Origin: a virus | Reading direction: 5' to 3' (one strand) | DNA: 45,769 nucleotides | IMG/VR virus record: IMGVR_UViG_3300048026_001249 | Coordinates: 1 to 45,769 of that record | Shown: piece after piece, positions 25,001 through 35,100 of the stretch | Layout of the letters: each line of letters starts with the position of its first letter | Position numbering within the stretch: the stretch's first letter is position 1 | The notes under the pieces: model-generated | What the model was told of the DNA's origin: nothing | Databases searched by the model: none | Seen by the model: the letters and a program-made list of their open reading frames with translations, nothing else | Position numbers and translations under genes: made by a program

Positions 25001-25387
25001 GGAAGTAGAGTATGCCCTTCAACTGGAGTAACTGGAGTACCATTCCCTACAGGTACCTTAGACTGCCCTAGTTTAATTTATAGAAAAGGGTTACATAAAG
25101 CAAGTAACCCTACATGGAATACTGCTAAATTTATTAATGATGGAAAAGTATTACCTAAAATGAGTTGGTTGATGTTTGTTTATGATAAATGTAAAATTCC
25201 AGGAAAGGCCAATCCTAGATGGATTATTAAGAATACAACTAACTCAAACATGGCCGATATATATTTTGAGAGTAAATACTTAACTTATCTGTTTAAGCAA
25301 CCAGGGAAATATGAAATCACCCTTGAACTTACAGATACGAATGGGAATAAATATAAAAAGGGTAGAAATATCCTAGTAATTAAATAA
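22097..25387 (+). CDS. Large baseplate wedge protein (gp7-sized)
   Basis: A 1096-residue structural protein following the gp6-like gene, the position and size expected for T4 gp7 (1032). That equivalence is positional, since I see no recognisable gp7 motif. The N-terminal 230 residues are beta-rich (YGSIYLPEVSIGLFEVGQIF, LQISLDGDPSYAVSPEGYII). Residues about 240-300 carry a helix-rich segment (LKRKEIMLEGSNVYPFIGSY, GLINAIKFFGYDTLQVKEFW). PKD/Ig-like strands occur at about 735-760 (GIYSVEMKLYDLYNNISS) and at the C-terminus (GKYEITLELTDTNGNKYKKG). Internal repeats of tryptophan-rich WNSEAKYIWNNYGSLWNLP and WDNLNVGGWNDTYHLWWDM suggest carbohydrate- or protein-binding surfaces. Wedge versus tail-fibre network placement is uncertain. 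Confidence 0.6.
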   Translation: MANNWQYLNFFDKNGKNYNFEYDSSSDRWYGSIYLPEVSIGLFEVGQIFILQEFINKNTNTKQFGFPHGLEVVTGTTGSTNGICNWLVDWETSNPTEILLFQFNTDFNTGTQSALVQEQDGPPLQILSELQISLDGDPSYAVSPEGYIITDKIRSEALQINLAIRSETENTFKRTLLIKDECTDTIIAEVLVWGETIGEDERLSVMTQNMGYNILESDSDIFRNTNIKELLPDFEEVNLKRKEIMLEGSNVYPFIGSYKGLINAIKFFGYDTLQVKEFWKNVDANSPQFGKYIQSNNIALFDPVVNYNDRSITLPNKKFRKTSLFSLVYRINEIIPDRYDEEDLPLTEENYDFTIEEILLKLFGLKKKLENEFLPLNARIKDITGEADFFGLLEVVNTLSRNDKKEITAGIDASFKLSTDDCIYMEDLRSFSSFCLASEAIVDEAIINYCNAYIAPLNSANNIGRNIVIGPINTGTDYPPSPIGPDFNGPLGEPFDGSNVTVQGLADAFLAYFTRYAPKLNRVGAWPDGESSYYLPDKPGIPVGAMTVLENTSFNNITWDNVDSTWNQLNDANKFFTFDIDPQGVTAGDVFTINDPITNTGATYTALPGDTETDVRNELYNQLIALKTTFIDPWVFWDISKETGVTGDVIRLFGQNVDRLTLTCESAYGSELLFNQLPGETLFTWDGIERGNFEEIEWTIHKEATDVSPEYFRVFRGPLSQYNKLPLILPYVGIYSVEMKLYDLYNNISSHVKNDFICVESREVEYSGWYQSRKENYTWNSEAKYIWNNYGSLWNLPIEPKITWEEETPSLYASLDRVNAILNNFGLGSSPDFQLLNYQDDGKASFSGPYRWDNLNVGGWNDTYHLWWDMTSTTGDTPAFFQFKEVVPETYLKITDVNGETAEHYFDINTTTLAQAAAGLNTSTNRIINKYVYNVVYDASSNQKFIQAVCRYFGVHGDWLYIDIIHANGSRVCPSTGVTGVPFPTGTLDCPSLIYRKGLHKASNPTWNTAKFINDGKVLPKMSWLMFVYDKCKIPGKANPRWIIKNTTNSNMADIYFESKYLTYLFKQPGKYEITLELTDTNGNKYKKGRNILVIK

Positions 25388-25396
25388 ACAAAAGAA

Positions 25397-26041
25397 ATGG
25401 CAATTAGCGTAACAGAAATTCTTGGAACAGATTCATTATCTGGGTCTAGACTAGTATTGAATGATAACTTCAATATTTTGACCAGTGAAATTAATGCAAT
25501 GGAGGTTTACTTTAATCCTACTGCTGGTACTATTACTAATCTTAATGATGTTAAGACAGAATCATTAAGAGTAGGTTTAAGTACCATCTTATTAGATATT
25601 AATGCTTCAACCTTCGATGTTTTAACCAATGTTAATATGACAGGAAACCTAAACCTAAATGGTGGAGGTTTAGTCAGAAATGATGTTGATCCACAAACAT
25701 TAAATGATGGATTTGCAACAGGTTCACCTGGTGTAATTACAGTTGGTACAAGTACAGCTGTTCCACCATATACTGTTGAAAGGGTTGGTAATAGTACAGG
25801 TACAACTGTAACTATTCAGCTTAATGATGGTACAATTGGTCAAGAAATATTCTTTGTCTATTCTGAAGCACAGACTGGTGTTATTAATATTACCGGTGCA
25901 GTAACTCCATTAGTATTACCAGGTGGTACTAGTATTGAGTTAAATGAACAAGGTAAAACTGTTCACTTACTATGTGTTGATGATGGATTTGGAAATGGAG
26001 TTTGGTACTTAGTAGGTGGAACCGGATATACAATAGTTTAA
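25397..26041 (+). CDS. Tail fibre/whisker-like structural protein
   Basis: A 214-residue protein with an N-terminal attachment-like segment (MAISVTEILGTDSLSGSRLV, NDNFNIL, residues 1-30) that resembles the N-terminus of the collagen-like protein at 36814. After a short helix (LTSEINAMEVYF) come beta-helix-like repeats (LRVGLSTILLDINAST, MTGNLNLNGGGLVRNDVD). A C-terminal beta-sandwich carries GTTVTIQLNDGTIGQEIFFVYS and LLCVDDGFGNGVWYLVGG. The fold suggests a small trimeric appendage. No T4 counterpart is recognised; it stands in the position where T4 has gp9-gp11 short-fibre/connector genes, but that is only a location argument. Confidence 0.55.
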   Translation: MAISVTEILGTDSLSGSRLVLNDNFNILTSEINAMEVYFNPTAGTITNLNDVKTESLRVGLSTILLDINASTFDVLTNVNMTGNLNLNGGGLVRNDVDPQTLNDGFATGSPGVITVGTSTAVPPYTVERVGNSTGTTVTIQLNDGTIGQEIFFVYSEAQTGVINITGAVTPLVLPGGTSIELNEQGKTVHLLCVDDGFGNGVWYLVGGTGYTIV

Positions 26042-26059
26042 TAAAAAGAAAAGGAATAC

Positions 26060-28174
26060 ATGGCAACGACGCCTTTAATTAAAACACCGCAGGCGGATGG
26101 AGGTACTTTTTATACCTTCTCCTCATCTGCACGAGATCTTTCAAAGACCCTTAATAATGATAATCTTAAGTTGGTCTTTTCTAAGTTTGTGCTTTTGAAT
26201 ATACCTGATTTTGATAAATTAGATCCTAATACATTTAGTAATTATGAAAACTATATGCAATTTGATACTATTGATGGTATGATTGCTAGTGGTGGTCTTA
26301 AAGGTGATCCTAATGTTAACTTTACCGAAAGTCTTCAAAATTATGCGCTGAATTTAGAAGAATTAATTATTAGTGATGCTAATTACGATAACACCGTACA
26401 AAGGTCAGTAGCAGAACGAGTATTTTTCAAATGGATGAAAGAGACTGGGGCAATGAGGTTCAGGGCCGCTACTAATCTTGAAAAAAATCCAGGAGTAACA
26501 AGACCTTTATTTGTTGAAGAAGATGAACAACCAACAGGAAGTAGACAATACAGAAGAGTTGTAAAATACATAGGTGATATTGATATTGTTAATAATGTAG
26601 ATAAAGCAGGTGAAGCTTATACAGAACTTTACATTAATGTACCAACAGAGGTTGGTGGTACCCCAACAATTTTATTTGATACAATTTCTGATTCAAATTA
26701 TCAACCTAGTTTAAAAATACAAGGTAAGGATGAATTTATTTTAGGTCGTAATGCAAGTACAGTACAACCGCAAGGTTTAAGTATTAATGCTTTTTATGAT
26801 TATGATCAACCTCTTTTAGGATTAGGTCCTGCTGGTTATACCGATCCAAATGCAAATTGGATGGATGAGCCTACGCCGCCGACTACAACAGATTCTTATT
26901 TTACCGAACCTGTAACTTTTACTAATCCTGTTAGTGTAGATATAAGAAAATACCCAGCTGATTATGGTAGCCCTGCAGGTTTTACTGGATCTGCTTATGT
27001 GAGGTCCGAGTTAGATGGTATTAGTGTTGATTTTACTGCTAATGATTATGAACAGATTATAACCGATCCTACTATTTCTACAATACCTCAATTCAATGGT
27101 ACTGATTTAGCAAGTACATTTGAATTTAATTCCGTATTAGTTTATTATGACTTAGTAGATACAAGTAACACTGCAAATACTGTTACCAACTTATATGGTA
27201 TTTTATTGGTAGATAATATTACACCTACTACAGATGGAGGATATATTCAAAGATATCCTAAATATAAACCTAATAAAGTTACAGGACAAAATGGAAATAG
27301 TTATGGATTTAAAATCAATTTACGATTTGATGCTTCGCCAGGAACGGCCGGCATCGACACAATTGTTAATGACTATAATACATTTTCAATGCAGCTCTTC
27401 AGTGAAGCGACTGCACAGTTACAAGAATCAGCAAAAATATTCCAAACCCAGCAATTAGAAATTTCTGAGTTAGACCAAAAGGTCCAAACCTTAGAAAATC
27501 AAATAACTAATGTTGCTGATGTAACTTCATTACAAGCGCAGATCACAAGTGTACAAGATCAATTAGATAATGCTAATTTAGCTTTTGCAAATGATACAGT
27601 TTTATTAGACCTTATTGCTAAAAACTCTGATGAGATTCAGTCTTTAGCTAATGGTAATGTACCTATTAGTTTACAATATAACACTGATGTAGTTAGACAA
27701 GGGACTGGTATAACTGTTGATACCAATGTACCTAATCTCATTACAATATCATTAGCAACACAAGAATATACTTTCATGGTACCGTTTGATAATAGTGAAG
27801 TTCAAATCACTACAGTTAATCCATTGAATCTAAACCAAGCAATACCACAGGTATTTACAGAATTAAGATCTTACACTAATATGTTAAGGCTTGATACTGT
27901 TAATGAGGCAGGTGGTGATTTAAATATTTATGTAAATGATACAGGAATACAATGGAAAACAGGGCAAACATTAAGATTAACATTTAACAATTCTTTAGAT
28001 ATAGGATCAAGAAATATAAGAGTTTGGACTGATGCACCAAGTAGACTTAATACAGGTTCTTATGGAGTATCTATGGGAGTTATACAAAATGCAGAAATAT
28101 CATCTAAACCTATTATAGAATTTATATGCACAGAACAAGGAGTTCTGAGTTTCGTTCATGATGTGATTAAATAA
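26060..28174 (+). CDS. Baseplate/appendage structural protein with coiled coil
   Basis: A 704-residue virion protein. The N-terminal 150 residues are helical (DLSKTLNNDNLKLVFSKFVL, LNLEELIISDANYDNTVQRS). Residues about 180-440 are mixed beta (GEAYTELYINVPTEVGGTP, KIQGKDEFILGRNAS). A predicted coiled coil spans about residues 450-512 (LQESAKIFQTQQLEISELDQ, KVQTLENQITNV, LQAQITSVQDQL). A C-terminal beta domain of about 190 residues follows (QEYTFMVPFDNSEVQITTV, GQTLRLTFNNSLDIGSRNIR). The architecture is typical of trimeric appendages, with a helical stalk between two globular parts. One of the clearest Shine-Dalgarno-like sequences in the window (AAGGA) precedes the start. I do not recognise a homologue. 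Confidence 0.5.
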   Translation: MATTPLIKTPQADGGTFYTFSSSARDLSKTLNNDNLKLVFSKFVLLNIPDFDKLDPNTFSNYENYMQFDTIDGMIASGGLKGDPNVNFTESLQNYALNLEELIISDANYDNTVQRSVAERVFFKWMKETGAMRFRAATNLEKNPGVTRPLFVEEDEQPTGSRQYRRVVKYIGDIDIVNNVDKAGEAYTELYINVPTEVGGTPTILFDTISDSNYQPSLKIQGKDEFILGRNASTVQPQGLSINAFYDYDQPLLGLGPAGYTDPNANWMDEPTPPTTTDSYFTEPVTFTNPVSVDIRKYPADYGSPAGFTGSAYVRSELDGISVDFTANDYEQIITDPTISTIPQFNGTDLASTFEFNSVLVYYDLVDTSNTANTVTNLYGILLVDNITPTTDGGYIQRYPKYKPNKVTGQNGNSYGFKINLRFDASPGTAGIDTIVNDYNTFSMQLFSEATAQLQESAKIFQTQQLEISELDQKVQTLENQITNVADVTSLQAQITSVQDQLDNANLAFANDTVLLDLIAKNSDEIQSLANGNVPISLQYNTDVVRQGTGITVDTNVPNLITISLATQEYTFMVPFDNSEVQITTVNPLNLNQAIPQVFTELRSYTNMLRLDTVNEAGGDLNIYVNDTGIQWKTGQTLRLTFNNSLDIGSRNIRVWTDAPSRLNTGSYGVSMGVIQNAEISSKPIIEFICTEQGVLSFVHDVIK

Positions 28175-28204
28175 ATAATATAATAAAAGAAAGAAGAAAA
28201 ATAA

Positions 28205-31200
28205 ATGGCTGAAAATAATTCAATATCAACAATGCTCCCAGAGCTTCTTAGACTTTTTAATAATTCATTAGAAAGTTTTGAGAAAGTTAATCAGGCCATA
28301 ACCTCAAGCAATGAGTCGGTTACTATTAATATACAAAATAATAATGGAACTAATTCTAGAGTAACTATTCCAAGTTTTGGGTTTTTAAAGAATTCGGTAG
28401 ATAGATTACAGACCAATATTGATACACTTACTAATCTTAATGGATCAAATAGTTCAATAAGATTATCTGATGGTACATTTAGAAAATTGGTTTTGGCTAA
28501 ACTTCCAACAGAAGCACAGGATTTAACTTCAATTAATACCATTGAAAATTTTAATATAAAACCTAATTGGTTTTTTGAAGAACTAATTAATCCGCTTCTT
28601 TATATTTCATTTGATTTAACTGGACAAGTTCCTATTGATACTGAACGAGCAATTATTCAGCGTTACATTTTAAATACGAATACTCAAACTAAAGTTAACT
28701 TTTTTAATAATTCTTATTTAGGTAGAAGTGATATTGATTATAATCAGTTTTTACAAGAAATAGTAGAAAAAAATATATCATATGTATTAGATGAGGCTGT
28801 TGTAGATTTACCACCGAGAGTTAAAAGATATACTGGAAACTTTAGTGTACTAAGAATATCAGATGCAACAGTTACAGAGGAAATAAACGGTGTTAGCGTC
28901 ACTTCACAAAGGAAACAATATAAACTAAATAAGATATTTTATACTGATGCTGAGGCTGATTTTGATGACACAGTACAGCTATCAGTCGGTGATAGTTTGG
29001 AAGTTATAAGTGATCCTATTACTACAAGGTATAAAGTTACTAAAGTTGATTCTAGTACTAATACAGTTATTGTAGAATTAGTAGAAGGTTATGAAGCTAT
29101 AAGAATTGGTGCAGATGTATTAAAGATTGCATCCTCACTAGAAGATAATGTTCAAGTAGATGTTACTGTTGGGTTTAATGAAAGATGTGTAACTTTTGTA
29201 AAACCTATTGACCCAGATTCAAAAATACCTTCTGTGAATTGGTCGCCAGGTAGTGCGTTCTACACTAACACATTGACTACTGTTAATGAAGGTGGCGTTG
29301 AGCAAACCTTAGCCGAATATTATCAACAAAGCGCTATTGATTTTGGTGCTATGTTACTTTCCTTTGCAGATGATAGAATGCCTACTACGAGGGAAGGTGT
29401 TAAGCCTAATGCACCAGTCTTAAATGATGGGGATTTTGCGGTTAAGTTAATTAATGGCCAAGTAAGTGATGCTCCGGCTATTGTGGAATTAACAGATTTA
29501 AATAATCAAAAAAATACTATAGAAGCTACACTTAAAGAATTAGATGGTGCAATTTCTCAAAGCAGGACAAAAATACAAACTACTAATTATTCAACTGAAG
29601 TTGAAAGAGATGCTGATGTAAATGCTTTACAAGGTCTTATTACAGAAAGGTCTTCACAAGGACAATTATATTCATCGGTTGTAAAAGAAATTGATGCTAA
29701 AGCAAAAGATAATTCAGTATCATCTATTTCACCTAAATATAGGGCAAGAGGATTTTGGTCAATGCCAGAAGAAAAGTCTACACCAGCAACTGGAGTTCAA
29801 TCTATTGTAAAGTTTAAGACTAGGTATCGTTATTTATCTAGTGATGGTGCAGCTAACCCTGTAGATCAATTTAATTTTATTGATGGGTCAGGTGTTAGTC
29901 AAGGTGCATTTTCAAATTATAACATTATAGACAGTACATTAAGACCTAGGATTAAAAATTCTATCACAGGGGTTTATGAATGGGTTGAAATAGATGCGGA
30001 TAACGCCGATGCCGTAAACATTAATCAATTAGATATACCTATTAGAAAAGGTGAACAGGTAGAAGTCCAAGTAAAATCAGTATCTGAGGCAGGTTGGCCA
30101 ACCAATCCACTAGAGAGTGATTGGTCAAGATCTGTTGTTATACCTTTCCCAGCTGATCTGAGTTCTGATAATGCAGTAGAGGCAATAATTAATCAAAATC
30201 AACAAGACTTAGCTAAAGTTTCATTAGAAGAAGATTTAAATGAATTAGGTATACAACAACATTTAAGCAGTTCTTTTACAGCGAATGAAACTTATTATGC
30301 GCATTCATCACCAGTAATTGCATCAGGCTTTTTATCAGAAAACCAAACGCCAATTGATTTGTTTACTAAATTACAAGAAATGCAAAATCAATTAGATTTA
30401 TTTGCTGAAATACTTTCTAATGCGCAAGGAGAATTGGTTTGTCAGTTAATTGATGATCAAGGTAATGTTACAAGAATTAAGAGAAATGCTGTAACTAAAG
30501 TATTTGCTGGATTTTATTCACAGGAGGTGTCTAACTTAGATGATCCAAGAGGTGCTGTAATATCTAAAACATTCTTTATTAATTTATCAAACCGAGAACA
30601 GACTGGTTTAAGATTAGTTTCTAGGATAGCAGGAAATAGACAAAGAATGGTTAAACAATCAGAGGATCCTAACTACAGTGTAGCTCAAGTAACTGGAGGT
30701 AGTACTATTTTACCTGCAACATATTCATGGTTAGATAATAGCCAAGCTAATCAGAGTAATGGTAGGGCTACATATATATCATCAGATGTAGATTATAATA
30801 CAGTCCGAAAATATGATTTAACTCCAATTCTTTTAACCAATCCTACTGTTAATGCTGATTGGAAATATGGTCAAACTACTTCATTAGCACCATTTCAATC
30901 TACGCAAAATAAAAACCAATTTATTAATAGTAGATTTAATGATGTATCATCTGAGGAAACTTTCTATAGTTACATTAACCCAGATGGTGACTATACATTT
31001 AATTTGGATACTGCTGAAAACTTTTATGGTAGAAGTACTAATACTAATATTGTTTCAGAAACTGAATTTATATGGGGTGGTGGTTTTGATGTAACTACAG
31101 GAGAGCCGACTACAGCGGGGACTTATCCTTTAGGTGATGATAATACTTTAGAGGTACATACTAGTCATCCTATAGTACAAAGTATGGATGCATTTAGACA

Positions 31201-32122
31201 AGCATACATAAGAGCTACTGGAGATACTTTCACTCTAGGTAATATAGGAGATCCTATAACTTCTACACAAGCTGACTGTACAACAGGTGGTAATGGTACT
31301 GCTAATGTTATGTTTAGACAATCTAAATTTATGAATCTGCAATCTGATCAACCGTATGGGAAGCAACAGTCAATATACTTAAATGAAAATTCAATAAAGC
31401 TACAAGAAATGGCCTCAACATCAACATTAGCAGGTCAAACATGGACTTCTGGGCAAACATTAATAGCTAGCCCTTCTATCGTAGCAATAGATGCTCTATC
31501 TGATGCAGTAGATCCTAATATAGTAAACAGTGGAAATGGATATGAAAGAAATACTAAAAATTCATTTGAAACATTTGATCAATATACACTAGGTAAACAA
31601 TCAGTAGGTTCTTATTTATTTATGTCTGCTGATGCACACCAAAGTATACAAATGAATGGTGATTCAATACAATCAGAGGCTATCATTCAATTTGGGCAAC
31701 AGAATTCAATTAACATTCCACTAGTGTTTCAATATAGGATGACCGATTATTTTGGTACTGGTGATGGTTCTGCTGGAGGTCTAGGAAATATCGGAGGTGA
31801 TAGTACAGGTGCAACTGTAAACCTTACCTATGCAAAGAAAGTCGGTTTTGATATATTCCCTAATAACCAGGATGTTTATCAATACGACATAGAGGTATTT
31901 GCTAAATATAGATCTGATAATTTAAATATTGATGTATTCCCAACTAAAACAGTTACTAAAGGTTTAAACGATTTGGAAAAAGTATTAACTAAGTTAAGCC
32001 CAACCGTTACGGCAACTAGAGTAAATCAAGTTGTTAGAGGTGGTGGTGGATCTGCTAGAGGTGGTGGTGTGAATCGAGGGTTTGCCCAAGAAACTGATGT
32101 AGACGGTGGAGGCTTCCTGTAA
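28205..32122 (+). CDS. Large structural protein with fibronectin-like region and Gly-rich tail
   Basis: A 1305-residue virion protein, unassigned. The N-terminal 130 residues are helical (MLPELLRLFNNSLESFEKVN). Residues about 432-505 (NNQKNTIEATLKELDGAISQ, LQGLITERSSQGQLY) look like a coiled coil. A fibronectin III-like strand set spans about 536-648 (VKFKTRYRYLSSDGAAN, RKGEQVEVQVKSVSEAGWPT). Another short helical region (LFTKLQEMQNQLDLFAEILS) occurs near residue 720, followed by a long beta-rich half. The C-terminus is glycine-rich (RGGGGSARGGGVNRGF), unusual in the window. A peripheral baseplate or long-fibre role fits the position between other giant structural genes. The 30-base upstream spacer contains AATATAATAAAAGAAAG but no clear element of the two promoter-like families. 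Confidence 0.5.
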   Translation: MAENNSISTMLPELLRLFNNSLESFEKVNQAITSSNESVTINIQNNNGTNSRVTIPSFGFLKNSVDRLQTNIDTLTNLNGSNSSIRLSDGTFRKLVLAKLPTEAQDLTSINTIENFNIKPNWFFEELINPLLYISFDLTGQVPIDTERAIIQRYILNTNTQTKVNFFNNSYLGRSDIDYNQFLQEIVEKNISYVLDEAVVDLPPRVKRYTGNFSVLRISDATVTEEINGVSVTSQRKQYKLNKIFYTDAEADFDDTVQLSVGDSLEVISDPITTRYKVTKVDSSTNTVIVELVEGYEAIRIGADVLKIASSLEDNVQVDVTVGFNERCVTFVKPIDPDSKIPSVNWSPGSAFYTNTLTTVNEGGVEQTLAEYYQQSAIDFGAMLLSFADDRMPTTREGVKPNAPVLNDGDFAVKLINGQVSDAPAIVELTDLNNQKNTIEATLKELDGAISQSRTKIQTTNYSTEVERDADVNALQGLITERSSQGQLYSSVVKEIDAKAKDNSVSSISPKYRARGFWSMPEEKSTPATGVQSIVKFKTRYRYLSSDGAANPVDQFNFIDGSGVSQGAFSNYNIIDSTLRPRIKNSITGVYEWVEIDADNADAVNINQLDIPIRKGEQVEVQVKSVSEAGWPTNPLESDWSRSVVIPFPADLSSDNAVEAIINQNQQDLAKVSLEEDLNELGIQQHLSSSFTANETYYAHSSPVIASGFLSENQTPIDLFTKLQEMQNQLDLFAEILSNAQGELVCQLIDDQGNVTRIKRNAVTKVFAGFYSQEVSNLDDPRGAVISKTFFINLSNREQTGLRLVSRIAGNRQRMVKQSEDPNYSVAQVTGGSTILPATYSWLDNSQANQSNGRATYISSDVDYNTVRKYDLTPILLTNPTVNADWKYGQTTSLAPFQSTQNKNQFINSRFNDVSSEETFYSYINPDGDYTFNLDTAENFYGRSTNTNIVSETEFIWGGGFDVTTGEPTTAGTYPLGDDNTLEVHTSHPIVQSMDAFRQAYIRATGDTFTLGNIGDPITSTQADCTTGGNGTANVMFRQSKFMNLQSDQPYGKQQSIYLNENSIKLQEMASTSTLAGQTWTSGQTLIASPSIVAIDALSDAVDPNIVNSGNGYERNTKNSFETFDQYTLGKQSVGSYLFMSADAHQSIQMNGDSIQSEAIIQFGQQNSINIPLVFQYRMTDYFGTGDGSAGGLGNIGGDSTGATVNLTYAKKVGFDIFPNNQDVYQYDIEVFAKYRSDNLNIDVFPTKTVTKGLNDLEKVLTKLSPTVTATRVNQVVRGGGGSARGGGVNRGFAQETDVDGGGFL

Positions 32123-32148
32123 CATTTAGTTTTCACTACCTTCATGGT

Positions 32149-32163
32149 GAATAAATAAAAAAA
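32149..32163 (+). promoter_or_regulatory. Putative late promoter, GAATAAATAAAAAAA (copy 3)
   Basis: Third identical copy of the 15-mer, its G 26 bases before the ATG at 32175. A weak 5-base hairpin (TTCAC 32132-32136 / GTGAA 32147-32151) abuts it; I do not call that a terminator. Confidence 0.5.
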
Positions 32164-32174
32164 GTGAGAATTAA

Positions 32175-35100
32175 ATGGCCGAAAAACTCTTTGATAAAGC
32201 ATCCTATGGTATAGTCAGAACTAATCCTAAGTTAACAGGTAATGTTAAATTGGTGAGTAACGGTGAAGACTTATATTTAGAATCTTTTAATGCCAACACA
32301 GAATTATCAGCTGCATCATTTAAAGCATTTAAGATTAGCGGTAAAGATACTTATGACCGCGATGTCTGGAAATTTTTCCAAGGAGGTAAATTCCCTGCAC
32401 AGTTGGCATATGAAGTATTTCAAGAATATCAAGATGTAGCGGTACTTTCACAATACCAAAACCAGTATGAAATGTTTTATTCTGCTGGGGCTAGATCTGT
32501 TGCATCTGCTTCTTATACTGAAGATTTAGGTATGTTAGCTCCAATATGGCTAAACGAACAAATACCTAACAATTTTGTTATTTTTAGAATAGATAATCCT
32601 GCTGCTGTAAATAATATAAATGAATCTTTACAAAATGCTAATTATCTTAATGCACAAACATCTGCAGAGTTTAATAAAAATGTTTTAGAAAATTGTACAG
32701 CAATTAAAACATTTGATTTAACAAGCAATAGTTTATTAGGGTCGTATATTAGAAATTATAGAAATCAAGAATCATTTCCTAAATCTCCTCTTAATATTTC
32801 ATGGAGAAAAGATGAGCCTATACAATGGTCAGGTATAAATTACAGTAAAGGTGGATTTACACAAGCTGGTAGTTTTTCATATGATGGTTTAGTTACACAG
32901 GATACTACTATTATTAATAATGAATTCTTTTTTACTGAAGGGTTTGAAAGAAATAATGTCTTATTGGCTAATTTGATTAACATGGAATTCTTATTCTCTG
33001 ACATTAATGCAGAAGAGTATTCAATTAATAGATATTTTGGATTATATGTTAATGAAGTAGAAGAAGGTTTATTTGATATATCAGGTGAAGGCTTTTACAA
33101 AAATACAGAAAAAACACAGTTGCCTAAAATAAAATCGGTTACTGAGGTATCTCAATTTTTAAATACACCATTTGAAATAACTAACTCTAATGGGGTACTT
33201 ATTTATTTAGACCCTGCTAAAACTACTACAACCACTGGCTTACCAACTCCTCCTAGAGTAAATGAAGTTGAATCTATTTTCTATGTAAAGGATAAGGATA
33301 ATCAATTTCATACAATTAAAAAGGGCTCAACTTGGGGGGAAAATCAAATAAGACTATTTGATACTAAGATTGATATATCTAAGATTGCTGGATTTAAACA
33401 GCCTGATACTTTTGCAAATGCTAGTATATTAGAACAAAAAGGTAAAGCCACATCATCATTTAAAATCTTAAATGAATTAACTAACGGTTTTAAAATTACT
33501 TTTTATGATGGTTTAGATTTAGTTGGGGAAGTTGCAGCAAGTACAGCCGAAGCACCTAATCCAGGTAAAAATAAAAATCAATTTTTTAATCCTAGCGGAA
33601 CAACAGAAGAAATTGCACAATCTATTACTTCAGCAATAAATGAAGGTATTTCACCAGAGAAAAGATTTTTTGTGGCTTCATATAATAAAGATACAGTATA
33701 TGTTCAATCTAGATTTGGTGGGTCAAGGTTTAATAGGCTTAATTTTGAATTAGACTATGCATCATATCCTCTAACTGTTAATGATATTTCTACATACCCG
33801 TTAACTGATTTAATAAAACCTAAAGCTAATTTTGTAGGAGGTAATGATGTTAACCGTGCTTTACTTAAAGTTGCAAACGGTGACCAAGAAAGATTTGAAA
33901 AAGGTAATTTTGTTCAATCTAAAAACGGGTTTGCTGAAATAGGTGATTGGGTACCTTATTTAAATGAACCTATTACAAATGAAAGAGGTAAACAAATAGG
34001 TTATAATGGAATTGATGAATATGTTATCATAACATTAAATGATAATCAAATTAATGTTACCCGATCTAATCAAGTCGCACTGTACTCTGATTATATGCCA
34101 TCTTTTGGTAGATTTTCAGTTTTCCCAGTAAGAGATTTTGATTATGACTTTTACAGTAATCTTTATAGTAGAGAAGGTGAATTAAATTATGAAAGGATTC
34201 ATTATAATACAGTTGATCCAGCCACAAACACATATACAGGAATAAGTACAAACCCAGAGATTAGAGAATTTTATGATAATGGTGGTTTTTCTACATTGAT
34301 AGGGTTATTAAGAGATTCAGATCCTGATACTACTGTTGATTCTATTATAAAATCAGAATACGATAGATTAGAAGAAAATTTTATAAAGCAACAAGCAGTT
34401 GCATCAAGAGTTATTCCATACATTAATAAATGGTCATGGATAGATGATGGTAAGAATGTCAGAAATTTACCATATAGCTTAAATGTAAACGAGGCATTTG
34501 GTCAAAATAATTTTGCACCTTCAAAATATAGTGTAGGCCAAGATCCACTCGGGTTCTCGCATGAATGGTATTATCTATGTGAATTTCCTTATTACTTTAA
34601 TGATGATGCTATTAAAAGTTCTTGGAGTTATATTGACACTGCACCAACTGATACAATAGAGGCAAATCCTATAACGGGAGCTGCGTATACACCTGGTACT
34701 TTTCAGAAGGTAGATAAAGATTATTTTAATGATTACTTTATAGTTGATAAGTTTACAACAGGTGGTAATATTAATCTCATAGATAGGCAGCTTAGGTATG
34801 GTAGATTCTCTGGAGGGGATGAAAAGAATTTTGCTGAAACTTTTTTGAGAGGGGTTAGAATTATTGCAAAACCAAAAGCAAACCCTGAAAATAGACCTAA
34901 TTTTAATGCAAGGTCTTTAAAATATGTTAACGATGGAAGATTTAATGATTATAGATTTTCTGTAATGTTAATACCCAATGCACCTGATAAACCGGAAACG
35001 CAAATTAAGTTCGTTAAAAATGATAAATGGAAAACTGTTGTAATGATGGTATTTTTAACTCTTGATAACTATTGTATAAATGAAGGAGAACAGGAAATTG

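Noticed and set aside
32132-32151. TTCAC/GTGAA hairpin after the 28205 gene as a terminator
   Set aside because: Only five base pairs, with a 10-base loop; the following A-rich tract is better explained as the GAATAAATA promoter-like element.
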